From UBA1151 sp963579925 (GTDB lineage Bacteria; Chloroflexota; Dehalococcoidia; Lucifugimonadales; Lucifugimonadaceae): a DNA stretch of 46,182 bases. Each line of letters starts with the position of its first letter. Within the stretch, counting starts at the first letter, position 1. The stretch lies in assembly GCA_963579925.1 (NCBI GenBank), contig CAUZJA010000001.1:1-46182 (forward strand), read 5' to 3'. Made by a program: the position numbers and the translations under genes. Shown here piece by piece: positions 8,116 through 16,520 of the stretch. The notes below the pieces were generated by a model. That model was not told the DNA's origin. It did no database searches and saw nothing but the letters and a program-made list of their open reading frames with translations.

Positions 8116-9375
8116 ATGACGACGAAATCGGTCTATACGGCAGCGCGAGTGGCCAATGCAGATGTAACGGGCTGGCTGCCAGATCACGCAGTGATCGTAG
8201 ACGGAGATCGAATTGAGAGTGTGATTCCAAAGGCTCAACTCCCGTCAGACGTGGCTAACACGCATGAAGTGCATGACCTAGGAGATGTGTCACTGATTCC
8301 CGGTTTGATTGACGCACATGCCCATATGCACTGCTCGGCCACGTTGGATGCCCATCATCTGGTTACGACTGAGAGCCTTGAGGTGCTGGCGATCAGGTCG
8401 GCGAAGAATATTCGAGATGCGCTGCTTACAGGTGTGACGACTCTGCGCGACATTGGTAGCAAGAATGAGATTGCATTCCAGGTACGTGACGCCGTTCGGT
8501 CGGGCGTAATACCCGGGCCTCGATTGTTGCTTGCAGGGACACCTATTACCACCACCGCGGGGCATTGTTGGTTCTTCGGTACCGAGGCAGACACACCGGA
8601 GCAAGTTGTTGCGGCGGTGCGGCAGCAGAAGAAGCTGGGCGCGGATGTCATCAAGATGATGGCTACCGGCGGAATGTTCACCCCCAGCGCTAACCCTCGT
8701 ACTCCGCAGTACCCCGCATCAACGCTGCGCGCTGCGGTCGTAGAAGCTGAGCGACTGGATATGCAGATCGTTGCTCACACACTGGCGGCGCAAGGTGTGC
8801 GCAACTGTGTTGAGGCCGGTATTCATCACCTGATCCACGCTCGCTGGTACCACCCTGATGTCACCCAGCCGCTCGATTTCGATGCTGAAACGGTGAAGGA
8901 GATGGCGGCGAATGGTCAGTGGGTTGACCCGACGTTTGGTCACCACTTGATTGGGATTGAGACGAAAGAGGCTGGCGGAGCTACATTACCTCCGCATCCA
9001 GCCGTTGCGGCATCACCTGTGACAGATGCGGACAATATTGAAACCGCTGTGAAGATGCGAGAGATGGGCGTTCGCTTCACGACCGGGCTGGATATGGGAA
9101 TGGCTACCGCTCCGTTCGCGCGCTCCGGTTCGAATGCCCGTGCCTTTGTGATCGAACTTGGCTACTCCGAGTGGGAGGCGATTGCAGCGTCTACCAAGGA
9201 GACGGCGGGTGCGATCAAGGTTGGCGATCAGGTGGGGACACTTGAGCCGGGTAAGATCGCCGACATGGTTTCGCTGGAGGGCGATCCTTCACAGGATATT
9301 GCCAGCATGGAGAAGTCGGTGGACGTGATCCAGTCCGGTAAGCCAGTAAAGCTAGCCAACGCAGCCCTGATCTAG
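8116..9375 (+). CDS. Metal-dependent amidohydrolase (imidazolonepropionase/prolidase-like)
   Basis: The 419-residue protein has the amidohydrolase metal set: DAHAHMHCS (HxH after strand 1), the probable carboxylated Lys in GADVIKMMATGG, a His in IVAHTLAAQG, a further His in HHLIHARWYH and the Asp in TGLDMG. The C-terminal PGKIADMV...GDP hairpin is also typical. Relatives hydrolyse cyclic amides, imidazolones or Xaa-Pro dipeptides; the substrate is not determinable. The ATG at 8116 has AGGGGA five bases upstream, better supported than the in-frame start at 8083. A paralogue lies at 22409-23671. Repeat B begins on the base after its TAG. Confidence 0.92.
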   Translation: MTTKSVYTAARVANADVTGWLPDHAVIVDGDRIESVIPKAQLPSDVANTHEVHDLGDVSLIPGLIDAHAHMHCSATLDAHHLVTTESLEVLAIRSAKNIRDALLTGVTTLRDIGSKNEIAFQVRDAVRSGVIPGPRLLLAGTPITTTAGHCWFFGTEADTPEQVVAAVRQQKKLGADVIKMMATGGMFTPSANPRTPQYPASTLRAAVVEAERLDMQIVAHTLAAQGVRNCVEAGIHHLIHARWYHPDVTQPLDFDAETVKEMAANGQWVDPTFGHHLIGIETKEAGGATLPPHPAVAASPVTDADNIETAVKMREMGVRFTTGLDMGMATAPFARSGSNARAFVIELGYSEWEAIAASTKETAGAIKVGDQVGTLEPGKIADMVSLEGDPSQDIASMEKSVDVIQSGKPVKLANAALI

Positions 9376-9419
9376 TGCCTGCCGCATGGGCATATAGCGC
9401 AAGGCGCTGGGGAGGGGCA
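9376..9419 (+). repeat. Dispersed repeat family B, copy 1
   Basis: It begins TGCCTGCCGCATGGGCATAT directly after the TAG of the amidohydrolase gene. It matches 15214-15258 almost perfectly and 38619-38656 (inverted) with several changes. It contains the short palindrome AGCGC..GGCGCT and runs into a family C palindrome. Confidence 0.85.
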
Positions 9420-9435
9420 CGTGCAACGTGCCGCT
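9413..9435. repeat. REP-like palindrome (family C)
   Basis: AGGGGCACGT-gca-ACGTGCCGCT, arms of 10 bp with one mismatch. It lies between the convergent amidohydrolase and dehydrogenase genes. Confidence 0.7.
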
Positions 9436-9488
9436 GCGGTCGGTTGGCGTGGCGCGCATGATACGCGCTGGTGCGGCTGAATTGCGTA

Positions 9489-9508
9489 GGGGCACATTGC
9501 ATGTGCCC
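9489..9508. repeat. REP-like palindrome (family C)
   Basis: GGGCACAT-tgc-ATGTGCCC, a perfect 8-bp stem preceded by GTAG as in the copy at 5424. It is the second such palindrome in the 163-bp convergent gap. Confidence 0.7.
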
Positions 9509-9538
9509 GGATTTAGCGGCGCGCCCTAATTAAACTAG

Positions 9539-10495
9539 CTAGTAGCCCGCAGATTTATCGCAGATGTGTTGGAGCGGTTCGTCGTTTACGAAGCGGCGCA
9601 GGTTGTCGATGAAGACGAGCCTGCGGCCTTCGTAGAGTTCTGGTGTCAGGGCTGAGGCGTGTTGCGTGATGATCATGTTTTCCTGATCCCACAGTGTGCT
9701 GCCTTTTGGCAGTGGTTCTATTTCCGTTGCGTCCAGTCCTGCGCCTGCCAGGTGGCCGTCTGCGATTGCGTCGGCCAGCGCGTCTTCGTCAACGATTCCG
9801 CCGCGTGAGATTACGATGATTCGTGAACCTCGCTTCATCGCGCGGATTCGCACGGCGTCGATCACATGATGCGTTGCTGGAATGTATGGAGCAGCGATGA
9901 CCAGCCAGTCTGAGCTGGTGACCAACTCATCAAGCCGGTCGAGGCCCCATATCTCTGATGCGGCGCCGGTTTCTGCGCCCGGGTTGGGGTCGACGGCTTT
10001 CACATCCATGTTGAAAGCAACGGCTCGATCGGCAATCGCACGGCCGAGCTCGCCATAGCCGAAGATGCCTAACTGACGGCCACCTAGCTCCTCCATGCGG
10101 CCATCCCAGTTGTGAGCGTCGAATACGCGCTGGTCTTGATCCCGGTATAGCTCCCGGAAGTTGTGGGCGAGGGCAATCATCATTCCAAGTACGTGGTCGG
10201 CCATTGGCGGTACGTGAGCGCCAGGGGCATTGGTCAGCGGGATGTCAGAGTCACGGATCGCCGGTATCTCAACAATTTTGTCGACACCGGTGCCGGGGCA
10301 GGCGATCCACTGCAGGTTTGACGCCGCCTCAAAGATTGCTGCGTCCGGCCAGCCAAAGAACACGTCGGCATGTCTGGCGGCTTCCAGTTGGCCTTCGTGG
10401 GTCAGGGCGTATGCGAAATCGACATCTGGGAATTCCGCTTGCAGACGGGCGGGATATTCCGCACCAAGGTGGTTGGATGCAAGGACAACTTTCAT
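9539..10495 (-). CDS. D-2-hydroxyacid dehydrogenase (NAD-dependent)
   Basis: The 318-residue protein has the two-domain layout of D-2-hydroxyacid dehydrogenases. The NAD-binding motif GIFGYGELGRAIADRA lies near residues 142-157. The catalytic triad appears as Arg in ISRGGIVDE, Glu in DATEIEPLP and His in ITQHASALT. Such enzymes interconvert 2-oxo and D-2-hydroxy acids in the cytoplasm. It follows the amidase gene on the same strand after 45 bp containing a purine-rich tract (GAGAAAAAAGAGAAAAAAC) that supplies the ribosome-binding site. The pair could act in sequence on an amide-derived hydroxyacid, but that is a guess. Confidence 0.9.
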   Translation of the reverse strand: MKVVLASNHLGAEYPARLQAEFPDVDFAYALTHEGQLEAARHADVFFGWPDAAIFEAASNLQWIACPGTGVDKIVEIPAIRDSDIPLTNAPGAHVPPMADHVLGMMIALAHNFRELYRDQDQRVFDAHNWDGRMEELGGRQLGIFGYGELGRAIADRAVAFNMDVKAVDPNPGAETGAASEIWGLDRLDELVTSSDWLVIAAPYIPATHHVIDAVRIRAMKRGSRIIVISRGGIVDEDALADAIADGHLAGAGLDATEIEPLPKGSTLWDQENMIITQHASALTPELYEGRRLVFIDNLRRFVNDEPLQHICDKSAGY

Positions 10496-10540
10496 GTTTT
10501 TTCTCTTTTTTCTCTTTGGTGGGGCTTTGGCGTTTGAGGG

Positions 10541-11944
10541 CTAGATGCTCGGGTGCATCGAGTGCCATTCGGTCTCGATTTCGTACTGGTTCGCCAGTTG
10601 AAGCAGGGTTAGATCATCGTGTTGTTCGCCGGTGAGCATCATTCCAATGGGCAGTCCGGTTGATTCCGACATGCCGGCAGGGATGCTTACGGATGGGTTG
10701 CCTGTGATGTTGGATGGTGCGGTGAAGCAGGCGTTGATCCCTCGAGAATGTTCGCCGGGCCGACGCGAGCGCTCGGCTGTCATGAAAGGTGAGGTGGGTG
10801 TGGCGATGGCTCTTATGTTCGAATCACGAAACAACGTGGACAGATAGGTGCGGACCGAACGCCCAACTGTTGCGGCGTTGAGCATATCTTCCGCTGAAAG
10901 GAACGCTCCTTGGAGGAGGTAAACCCTTGCGATGGGGCCGTATGAGGTCCAGTTTTCTTTGAGGCTGGAGGCGTGGCGCTGGTACGTCTCACCGTTCAGC
11001 ACTATGAAATTGGCCATGCGGGCCTCAGCCATACCGCGCAGATTGATGTCGACCAGTTCGCAGCCTATTGATTTGAGATCGGTGAGAAATTGCTCGTAAG
11101 CGTGAGTGACTTCTGGCTCATTTGGGGCAGACTCCACGAATGTACGCGGGACTCCGATTCGCCATCCGGAGATATCGGCTTGAAGATTTTCAAAGTAGTG
11201 GTCGCGCTGTCCTGGCCAACTCATGTCGTCTTCAGGGACGTATGAGGCCATGGCGTCGAGCATCAGTGCTGTGTCTGCGACGGTTCGGGTTAGCGGCGAA
11301 ATTTCACTGTGTGAGTTGTGGTCCATACCGTTGCGACTAACGATTCCGTGGGTGGGTTTCATGCCGACCAAGCCGTGAGCTCCACCGGGCAGCCTGACTG
11401 ATCCACCGGCATCTGTACCGATGGCAGCTGAGCACATTCCGGCTGATGTGGCTCCGCCGGAGCCGGAGCTTGAGCCGACGGACATGTAGCCCGGGTTCCA
11501 GGGATTCCATGGTGGTGGGAAGAGATCGGCCTCGGATGGGAGCGACCAGCTGAACTCATTGAGGTTGGCTTTTCCAATGATGATCGCGCCGTTGTCTTTG
11601 AGTGATTGCACCGCAGCCGCGTCGTGTTCCGGGATCCAGTGCTCCAGCAGGCGACTGTTGTCTGTGGTTCGGATTCCGGCCGTAGGAATGGAATCTTTCG
11701 CCGCAATAGGAATGCCGGCGAGAGGTGGCAGGTCGTCGCCGCGACTACGTGCCTGGTCGACTGCTTTTGCCTGAACGAGCGCATCAGCGGCGTTGACGGT
11801 GACCAGCGAGTTTAGCTGGCCGTTGAGGGCGTCAACCCGGGATAGGCATGCCTCTAAAAGCTCTACGGCCGTAACAGCACCGGATTCCAGAGCCTTGACC
11901 TGTTCAGTCAGGGAGAGATAGTGGAGAGGCGTTTCAGTAGTCAT
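10541..11944 (-). CDS. Amidase (amidase-signature family)
   Basis: The 467-residue enzyme shows the Ser-cisSer-Lys triad region. The catalytic Lys is in IAAKDS (near residue 82), the Gly/Ser-rich loop is VGSSSGSGGATSAG (near 155-168), and the nucleophile Ser is in TDAGGSVRLPG (near 175-185). It hydrolyses a carboxamide; residues elsewhere do not identify the substrate. It is closer to stand-alone amidases than to GatA, because no GatB is nearby. A 64-residue GatC-like protein is encoded two bases upstream, as in AtzE/AtzG-type amidases, so the enzyme may need a small subunit. Confidence 0.92.
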   Translation of the reverse strand: MTTETPLHYLSLTEQVKALESGAVTAVELLEACLSRVDALNGQLNSLVTVNAADALVQAKAVDQARSRGDDLPPLAGIPIAAKDSIPTAGIRTTDNSRLLEHWIPEHDAAAVQSLKDNGAIIIGKANLNEFSWSLPSEADLFPPPWNPWNPGYMSVGSSSGSGGATSAGMCSAAIGTDAGGSVRLPGGAHGLVGMKPTHGIVSRNGMDHNSHSEISPLTRTVADTALMLDAMASYVPEDDMSWPGQRDHYFENLQADISGWRIGVPRTFVESAPNEPEVTHAYEQFLTDLKSIGCELVDINLRGMAEARMANFIVLNGETYQRHASSLKENWTSYGPIARVYLLQGAFLSAEDMLNAATVGRSVRTYLSTLFRDSNIRAIATPTSPFMTAERSRRPGEHSRGINACFTAPSNITGNPSVSIPAGMSESTGLPIGMMLTGEQHDDLTLLQLANQYEIETEWHSMHPSI

Positions 11945-11946
11945 CT

Positions 11947-12141
11947 TTATTCCCCTTCTACCGTAGAGGAGAGCGTTGAGGCGTCCAGCTCGTCGGGGAA
12001 TCCCGGAATTACGTCCCTTAAGGAAACTGCCGCGTCCAATACGCCGCTGACCAGGGGGACGAGCTGATTTAGCTCATCGTCCGAGATGGGGGCGAGTGTT
12101 TGAGCACGCGATACGATCTGGTCGTGATTCAGACTGGTCAT
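11947..12141 (-). CDS. Small GatC/AtzG-like amidase partner
   Basis: The 64-residue product (MTSLNHDQIVSRA... DELNQLVPLVSGVLDAA...) has the short acidic helical layout of GatC-like proteins: an N-terminal helix, a central helix, then a loop with PGFPDELD. It ends two bases before the amidase ATG. I chose the start at 12141 because the 41 upstream residues are low-complexity (RQRQQKQQRHQ) and lack family character. Assignment rests on size, position and pattern only; the function would be to wrap or stabilise the amidase. Confidence 0.55.
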   Translation of the reverse strand: MTSLNHDQIVSRAQTLAPISDDELNQLVPLVSGVLDAAVSLRDVIPGFPDELDASTLSSTVEGE

Positions 12142-12368
12142 TTGATGTCTCTGTTGTTTCTGTTGTCTCTGGCGGGTGCGGGGTGAAGTAGTACGCCAAT
12201 GTAGCACTTGACCGCGCATGTGATCGACATATTCGAAGGGTTGTCCTTCACGACCGAATGACATTGCCGGAGTGCGGGCTAATTAAGTTGTTCAATTGCC
12301 ACTATAAGTTAGCTGTCTTGTTGCGAATCGTCCTGGCTCTGGCCGCGGGCAGCAGACAATAGCGATGG

Positions 12369-12403
12369 GTACTCAGCCAATAGCACTGCTATCGGATGAG
12401 TAC
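12369..12403 (+). promoter_or_regulatory. Hairpin upstream of the GYD-racemase genes
   Basis: Inverted repeat GTACTCAGCCAATAGC / GCTATCGGATGAGTAC, 14 of 16 positions pairing around a 3-nt loop, 80 bp before the GYD start. There is no T-tract. It could be an operator for a dimeric regulator or an mRNA leader hairpin. Confidence 0.5.
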
Positions 12404-12482
12404 GTCAACGGCGGGCCAGAATTAGCGGCCACTAAACCGATGTAGGATTGGCCTTCGCGATAACAAATGCTGAGGAACCTGA

Positions 12483-12824
12483 ATGCTATTTATTCTTCTT
12501 GCGACGCTCACGGATGCTGGCCTTGATGCTGCGGTCAAGGAACCAGATCTGTTTGCCTCTGCTTGCGCGGACCTGGACGTTCCCGGGGTGCGATTGCTGA
12601 CTCGCTACGCGACGTTGGGCTCATACGACTTTGTCGCAGTGGCAGAGGTTGCTGACGCTGAGTCGATGGCAAAACTTTCGGTCGAACTCGGATCGAAAGC
12701 CAAGGTGCATATTGAGTCGCTTCACGCGGTTTCGGCACACCTCATGGCAGAACCTTCAGATGAATCTGTGATTCGAGTAGGGGAGTCGGCGGACTGGGAT
12801 CTCCCTGGTTCGCCGGCCAGGTAG
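12483..12824 (+). CDS. GYD-domain protein
   Basis: The 113-residue protein matches the GYD family pattern: a first strand FILLATLTDAGLDA, the core TLGSYDFVAVAEVADAESMAKLSVELGS, and the closing strand VHIESLHAVS. The fold is a dimeric alpha/beta barrel-like domain; the biochemical role is unknown. It lies seven bases before the racemase start on the same strand and is probably co-transcribed with it. The last 25 residues are an acidic extension. Confidence 0.75.
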   Translation: MLFILLATLTDAGLDAAVKEPDLFASACADLDVPGVRLLTRYATLGSYDFVAVAEVADAESMAKLSVELGSKAKVHIESLHAVSAHLMAEPSDESVIRVGESADWDLPGSPAR

Positions 12825-12831
12825 GTACATT

Positions 12832-13938
12832 ATGCACATCGACAGTTTTGATTTTTACCACGTGGCCATGCCCCTCATGTATCCATGGCGAACTTCCTAC
12901 GGGGAGGACTGGGAGATTCACTCCGTGCTGGTGCGCGCTACCAGTGGCGATGTTGAGGCCTGGTCGGAGTCGAGTCCGCTTGAGGCTCCCACGTATCTGA
13001 CAGAGGGCGCCCGGTCGGCGTTCCACAATCTGGTGGACCACTTTGGTCCTCGGGTAGTGGGTGGCGAGTACGAATCCGCCGAGGCGGTGAACGAAAAGTT
13101 GGCGCTCTACAAGGGCAACTCATTCGGTAAAGCTGCGATCGAGATCGCGTGGTGGGCGCTGCAATCGAAGATGAGCGGGCAGCCGTTGCATCGGCTCCTT
13201 GGTGGCGAGACAAAGGACGTTGTTGCTGGGGCTGACTTTGGAATTCAAGATTCGTACGACATGCTGCTGGGCAACATACAGAAGGCTGTGGACGCCGGAT
13301 TCCCACGGATCAAGCTGAAGGCAGCGCCGGGATGGGACTACGAGATGCTCAGCGCCGTACGAGGCGCGTTCCCGGACACGAAGTTTCATATCGATTGCAA
13401 TGGCGGCTACTCGCTGGACGATCTTGATCTGTTCAAGAAAATAGATGCGTTTGAGTTGGAGTTCATCGAGCAGCCATTGGCGTTCGATGATCTGCTCGAT
13501 CACGCTGAACTGGCGAAACAGATATCCACGCCCGTGTGTCTGGACGAGAGCATCGTTGGTCTGCGTCAGGTGGAGCAAGCACTGCGTATTGGTGCGGCGG
13601 AGTACATCAACATCAAACCCGGTCGAGTGGGTGGATTGGCCAACTCTGTCCGTATTCACGATATCTGCCAAGATGCAGGCGTTCCGGTGTGGGTTGGTGG
13701 AATGCTGGAGAGTGCTGTTGGCGCGGCGTTCTGCATCGAACTGGCCACGCTGCCTAATTTCACTTACCCCGGCGACCTGTTCCCGTCATCACGCTTCTAC
13801 AAGGAAGACCTGGGACGGCCGGTCAACGAGCTGACTGATGACCTGACCTTCAAGCCGTTTACGGATGGGTTGCCGGAGCCTGATGCAGACCTGCTGGCGG
13901 AGTACACCGTGGAGTCCGCTCGGGTGATCCCTGCCTGA
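12832..13938 (+). CDS. Enolase-superfamily enzyme, o-succinylbenzoate synthase / N-acylamino acid racemase type
   Basis: The 368-residue TIM-barrel protein has paired catalytic lysines in RIKLKAAPG and NIKPGRVGG. Metal ligands are Asp in HIDCNGGY, Glu in FIEQPL and Asp in CLDES. The C-terminal GGMLESAVG is typical of the OSBS/NSAR subgroup. That subgroup either makes o-succinylbenzoate for menaquinone or racemises N-acyl amino acids. No other men genes are present, so racemase or a related catabolic role seems more likely here. The start is supported by AGGTAGG upstream and the seven-base gap from the GYD gene. Confidence 0.85.
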   Translation: MHIDSFDFYHVAMPLMYPWRTSYGEDWEIHSVLVRATSGDVEAWSESSPLEAPTYLTEGARSAFHNLVDHFGPRVVGGEYESAEAVNEKLALYKGNSFGKAAIEIAWWALQSKMSGQPLHRLLGGETKDVVAGADFGIQDSYDMLLGNIQKAVDAGFPRIKLKAAPGWDYEMLSAVRGAFPDTKFHIDCNGGYSLDDLDLFKKIDAFELEFIEQPLAFDDLLDHAELAKQISTPVCLDESIVGLRQVEQALRIGAAEYINIKPGRVGGLANSVRIHDICQDAGVPVWVGGMLESAVGAAFCIELATLPNFTYPGDLFPSSRFYKEDLGRPVNELTDDLTFKPFTDGLPEPDADLLAEYTVESARVIPA

Positions 13939-14085
13939 TCCAGATCTTTTCTTCATGCCTCGGCATGCGTTGGCATGTGCTGGCGATTGAATTCTGTGGG
14001 TTGGAATGTCACACTCTGGCGGCTGCAAATAATTTAATTCTGGCGCTAACAAAACACGGACGTCCTCAGGAGCCTTGAACCAGCA

Positions 14086-15213
14086 ATGAAAATCGAACAG
14101 ATTGAGACCTTTTTCGTCGACCGATACCTTGTGGTGCGGATCACCACTGACGACGGTACTCAGGGAATTGGTGAGTCTTGTTACTGGTCGTACCCAAAGG
14201 CGGCGGAGGCGACCATCCAGGCGTGGGAGTCTGAACTTCAGGGTATGGATTCGGGCGATACGGAGCACATATTCAACTACCTGCATCGATATAACGGTGC
14301 GGTTCGTGGGAACAGTGTTGGCGGTGCATTGAGTGCCGTGGATATGGCGCTGTGGGATATCAAAGGCAAGCGGTTGCAGGCACCAATCTGGGATCTTTTG
14401 GGCGGGAAGGTTCGCCAGAAAGTTCGAGCGATCTCTCTTGGAGTTGGTGGCGAAACTCCTGAGGAGTGTGGGATCAAAGCCAAGCAGGCGAAGGATAAGG
14501 GGTACACGGCGCTCAAGTTCACTGCGATGTCCGACAAGTGGCCGGAGCAGCGATATGGCAGCATGATCAAGCTGGGCACTGACATGGTGGAAGCCGTGCG
14601 CGAGGCGGTTGGCTGGGACTTTGATATTGGCATTGAGATTCACCGCAACATGAAGCCGTCGGAAGCTGTAGTTTTCGCTGATTCGATTGCGAAGTTCCTG
14701 CCCTATTTCGTTGAGGATCCGATTGTTCCCGACTCAGTGGTAGCGATGGGCGAAGTTGGCGATAAGTTCCGCGTGCCTCTGGCTGTCGGCGAACGGAATT
14801 TTGGTGTGCATGAGTTCCGTGAGTTCGCTCAGCTGAGCAACTGTGCGTTCTTCAAGCCAGACATCGCAGTCGCTGGTGGGATTACCGGCAATAAGAAGAT
14901 TGCGACTATCGCAGAGGCGTTTCATATCAAGATCGCGCCACACAATTTCCAGGGACCAATTGCAACTGCTGCGTGCGTTGCGCTTGGGACGTCCTCGCTA
15001 TCGTGGGACGTTCAGGAGGCGGTGGATGAAACACGTTCGCCGTGGGTGGATATGGTGGATGAGGTTGTCCCGGTTGTGGACGGATATTTCATTCCGTCGG
15101 AACGGCCGGGGCTTGGTATGGAGTTCAATGAGGATTCCGCGGTGAAGTTCCCGTTCAAGCCGGCCCAGATTCCACCACCAATCGCAGAGGACGGAAGCGT
15201 AGCCCTCAAATAA
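14086..15213 (+). CDS. Mandelate racemase/muconate lactonizing enzyme family, sugar-acid dehydratase-like
   Basis: The 375-residue protein is a second enolase-superfamily member, of another subgroup. The metal ligands fall in IGIEIHRNMKP (Glu where many have Asp), FVEDPI and VGERNFG; the probable acid/base His is in IAPHNFQGPIA, with PDIAVAGGIT between. This resembles galactonate/mannonate dehydratase-type enzymes, which dehydrate acid sugars. The first 30 residues form the capping domain. AGGAG lies 13 bases upstream, a long spacing. The preceding 147-bp gap holds CATGCC/GGCATG (13954-13967) and nothing else I recognise. Repeat B starts right after its TAA. Confidence 0.85.
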   Translation: MKIEQIETFFVDRYLVVRITTDDGTQGIGESCYWSYPKAAEATIQAWESELQGMDSGDTEHIFNYLHRYNGAVRGNSVGGALSAVDMALWDIKGKRLQAPIWDLLGGKVRQKVRAISLGVGGETPEECGIKAKQAKDKGYTALKFTAMSDKWPEQRYGSMIKLGTDMVEAVREAVGWDFDIGIEIHRNMKPSEAVVFADSIAKFLPYFVEDPIVPDSVVAMGEVGDKFRVPLAVGERNFGVHEFREFAQLSNCAFFKPDIAVAGGITGNKKIATIAEAFHIKIAPHNFQGPIATAACVALGTSSLSWDVQEAVDETRSPWVDMVDEVVPVVDGYFIPSERPGLGMEFNEDSAVKFPFKPAQIPPPIAEDGSVALK

Positions 15214-15258
15214 TGCCTGCCGCATGGGCATATAGCGCGGGGCGCTGGGGAGGGGCAG
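15214..15258 (+). repeat. Dispersed repeat family B, copy 2
   Basis: Nearly identical to 9376-9419, and again starting on the base following a stop codon (TAA here). It flows directly into a family C palindrome, so B and C form a compound unit in both copies. Confidence 0.85.
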
Positions 15259-15275
15259 GATTTATTCCTGCCTCT
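15251..15275. repeat. REP-like palindrome (family C)
   Basis: AGGGGCAGGA-tttat-TCCTGCCTCT, 10-bp arms with one mismatch, fused to repeat B copy 2. Confidence 0.75.
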
Positions 15276-15464
15276 TCTTGGTTAATGGTGTGTGTGTGGT
15301 GGATTTGTGTGTGCGTGGGTGGGTCCCGGACATTTGCGCGGGGCGTTGAAGAGGTACATCCGCATGGGATGTCGTTGCGCGTATGCAGAGTGGCCTCAGG
15401 GGATCTTTCCTCGCGTAGCTGGTTTAGTGGGGCGCGAAGAGGGGCAGGTTTTAAATCTGCCCTT
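15276..15464. other. Non-coding repeat-rich island left of the IS element
   Basis: No credible gene. It holds a GT-rich tract (about 15288-15332), a small ACATCC-gcat-GGGATGT hairpin near 15355-15371, and a further family C palindrome at about 15440-15465 (GGGGCAGGTTTTAAATCTGCCC) that abuts the left end of the IS481 element. The IS may have inserted into this palindrome. Confidence 0.6.
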
Positions 15465-15493
15465 ACCTGTAGTTTCCACGAACGTTGTTTACA
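15465..15493 (+). repeat. IS481 left terminal inverted repeat
   Basis: 29 bp matching the reverse complement of 16485-16513 with two mismatches. Confidence 0.85.
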
Positions 15494-16427
15494 GCCTTGA
15501 TACAGGCGGGAGCATGCCCAGACTGGTGTGTGGCCTGCGGTGATTGTAGTTTTTTACGAACCTCGGCAGCTCGTTCAAGCGCTCCTGATTTGACATGTAG
15601 ATTCGCTTGTACGCCCACTCCCGTATCAGCATCTTGATGAACGCCTCCGCCTTCCCATTTGTCTGAGGCCTGTACGGCCTGGTTCGCCTCAATCCGATGT
15701 TCAGTTCCGCTGCCTGTTCTCTAAATACCCGTGATGTGTAGTTGGAACCGTTATCGGTGAGGATTCGCTCGATTTTTACCCCCACGCGCTCGTATGCCTT
15801 TATCGCACGCAACAAGAAATCCACCGTTGTGATTCCCTTCTCATCACCCAGTGCCTCAACGTAGGCGTAACGAGAGTGATCATCGATTGCCACATGGATA
15901 AAGTCCTGCCCTCTCAACCCACCACGAATACGGTGGGAGGTATTGGTCACGTGCCACTCGGGATCCTTGCGCCTTCCTCCACCATTCGGTATCCGTCGTA
16001 GCTTCTTCACATCGAGGTGCAGCAGTTCACCAGGACGCTCTCGTTCATACCGGATAACTTCCCGCGTAGTCCGGTCCATCCATGTGAGGCGTGAGATGCC
16101 GTTGCGTCTGAGTACGCCGTAGACGGTCGATCGAGCCATGCCCAGTTCAGCTGCGATGCGGTGTGGGCCGGTTCCATCTCGGCGCCTGAGACTACAGATC
16201 GTCTTCACTTTCCTCTTGGAGAGAGCGTGGGGCGTGCGCCTGGGCCGTGATGAGCGATCTTGAAGACCGTCGATGCCTTCTTCTCGGTATCGCTTTACCC
16301 ACTTGCAGACGGTGGGCCTGGAGACGCCTTGTGCCTCGGCTGCTTGAGCCTGAGTCATCCTGGATTCGAGGCGTTGAATCAACCGCAAGCGGCCTATAAC
16401 GGTGAGTGGGGCGTTAGCATGGACCAT
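15489..16427 (-). CDS. IS481-family transposase
   Basis: The 312-residue protein has an N-terminal helix-turn-helix (QAAEAQGVSRPTVCKWVKRY, about residues 28-47) and a winged segment to about residue 125. The DDE catalytic core follows: Asp in LLHLDVKKLRRI, Asp in ILTDNGSNYTS and Glu in PQTNGKAEAFIK. The length is that of intact family members and no frame break is seen, so it may still be active. Its stop lies inside the left terminal repeat. Confidence 0.95.
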   Translation of the reverse strand: MVHANAPLTVIGRLRLIQRLESRMTQAQAAEAQGVSRPTVCKWVKRYREEGIDGLQDRSSRPRRTPHALSKRKVKTICSLRRRDGTGPHRIAAELGMARSTVYGVLRRNGISRLTWMDRTTREVIRYERERPGELLHLDVKKLRRIPNGGGRRKDPEWHVTNTSHRIRGGLRGQDFIHVAIDDHSRYAYVEALGDEKGITTVDFLLRAIKAYERVGVKIERILTDNGSNYTSRVFREQAAELNIGLRRTRPYRPQTNGKAEAFIKMLIREWAYKRIYMSNQERLNELPRFVKNYNHRRPHTSLGMLPPVSRL

Positions 16428-16484
16428 GGGGGAAGTTCCTTTCTGATTTGTTTGTACCTACCAGAATGAACTTCCCCTATTTCA

Positions 16485-16513
16485 TGTAAACAACGTTGGT
16501 GGGAACTACAGGT
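16485..16513 (-). repeat. IS481 right terminal inverted repeat
   Basis: 29 bp, partner of 15465-15493. It lies upstream of the transposase start and should carry its promoter. Confidence 0.85.
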
Positions 16514-16520
16514 AGGCGAG

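Larger units (their letters stand above)
15465..16513 (-). mobile_element. Complete IS481-family insertion sequence
   Basis: A 1049-bp element bounded by 29-bp imperfect inverted repeats. The left end begins ACCTGTAGTTTCCACGAACG; the right end, read inward, begins ACCTGTAGTTCCCACCAACG; both continue TTGTTTACA. One transposase gene on the minus strand fills it. I see no clear target duplication, which fits an old insertion or one resolved within repeated flanks. Confidence 0.88.

Noticed and set aside
15213..15543. Two overlapping plus-strand frames (95 and 83 codons) in the repeat island
   Set aside because: They are made of repeat B, family C palindromes and GT-rich sequence, with no domain and no ribosome-binding site.
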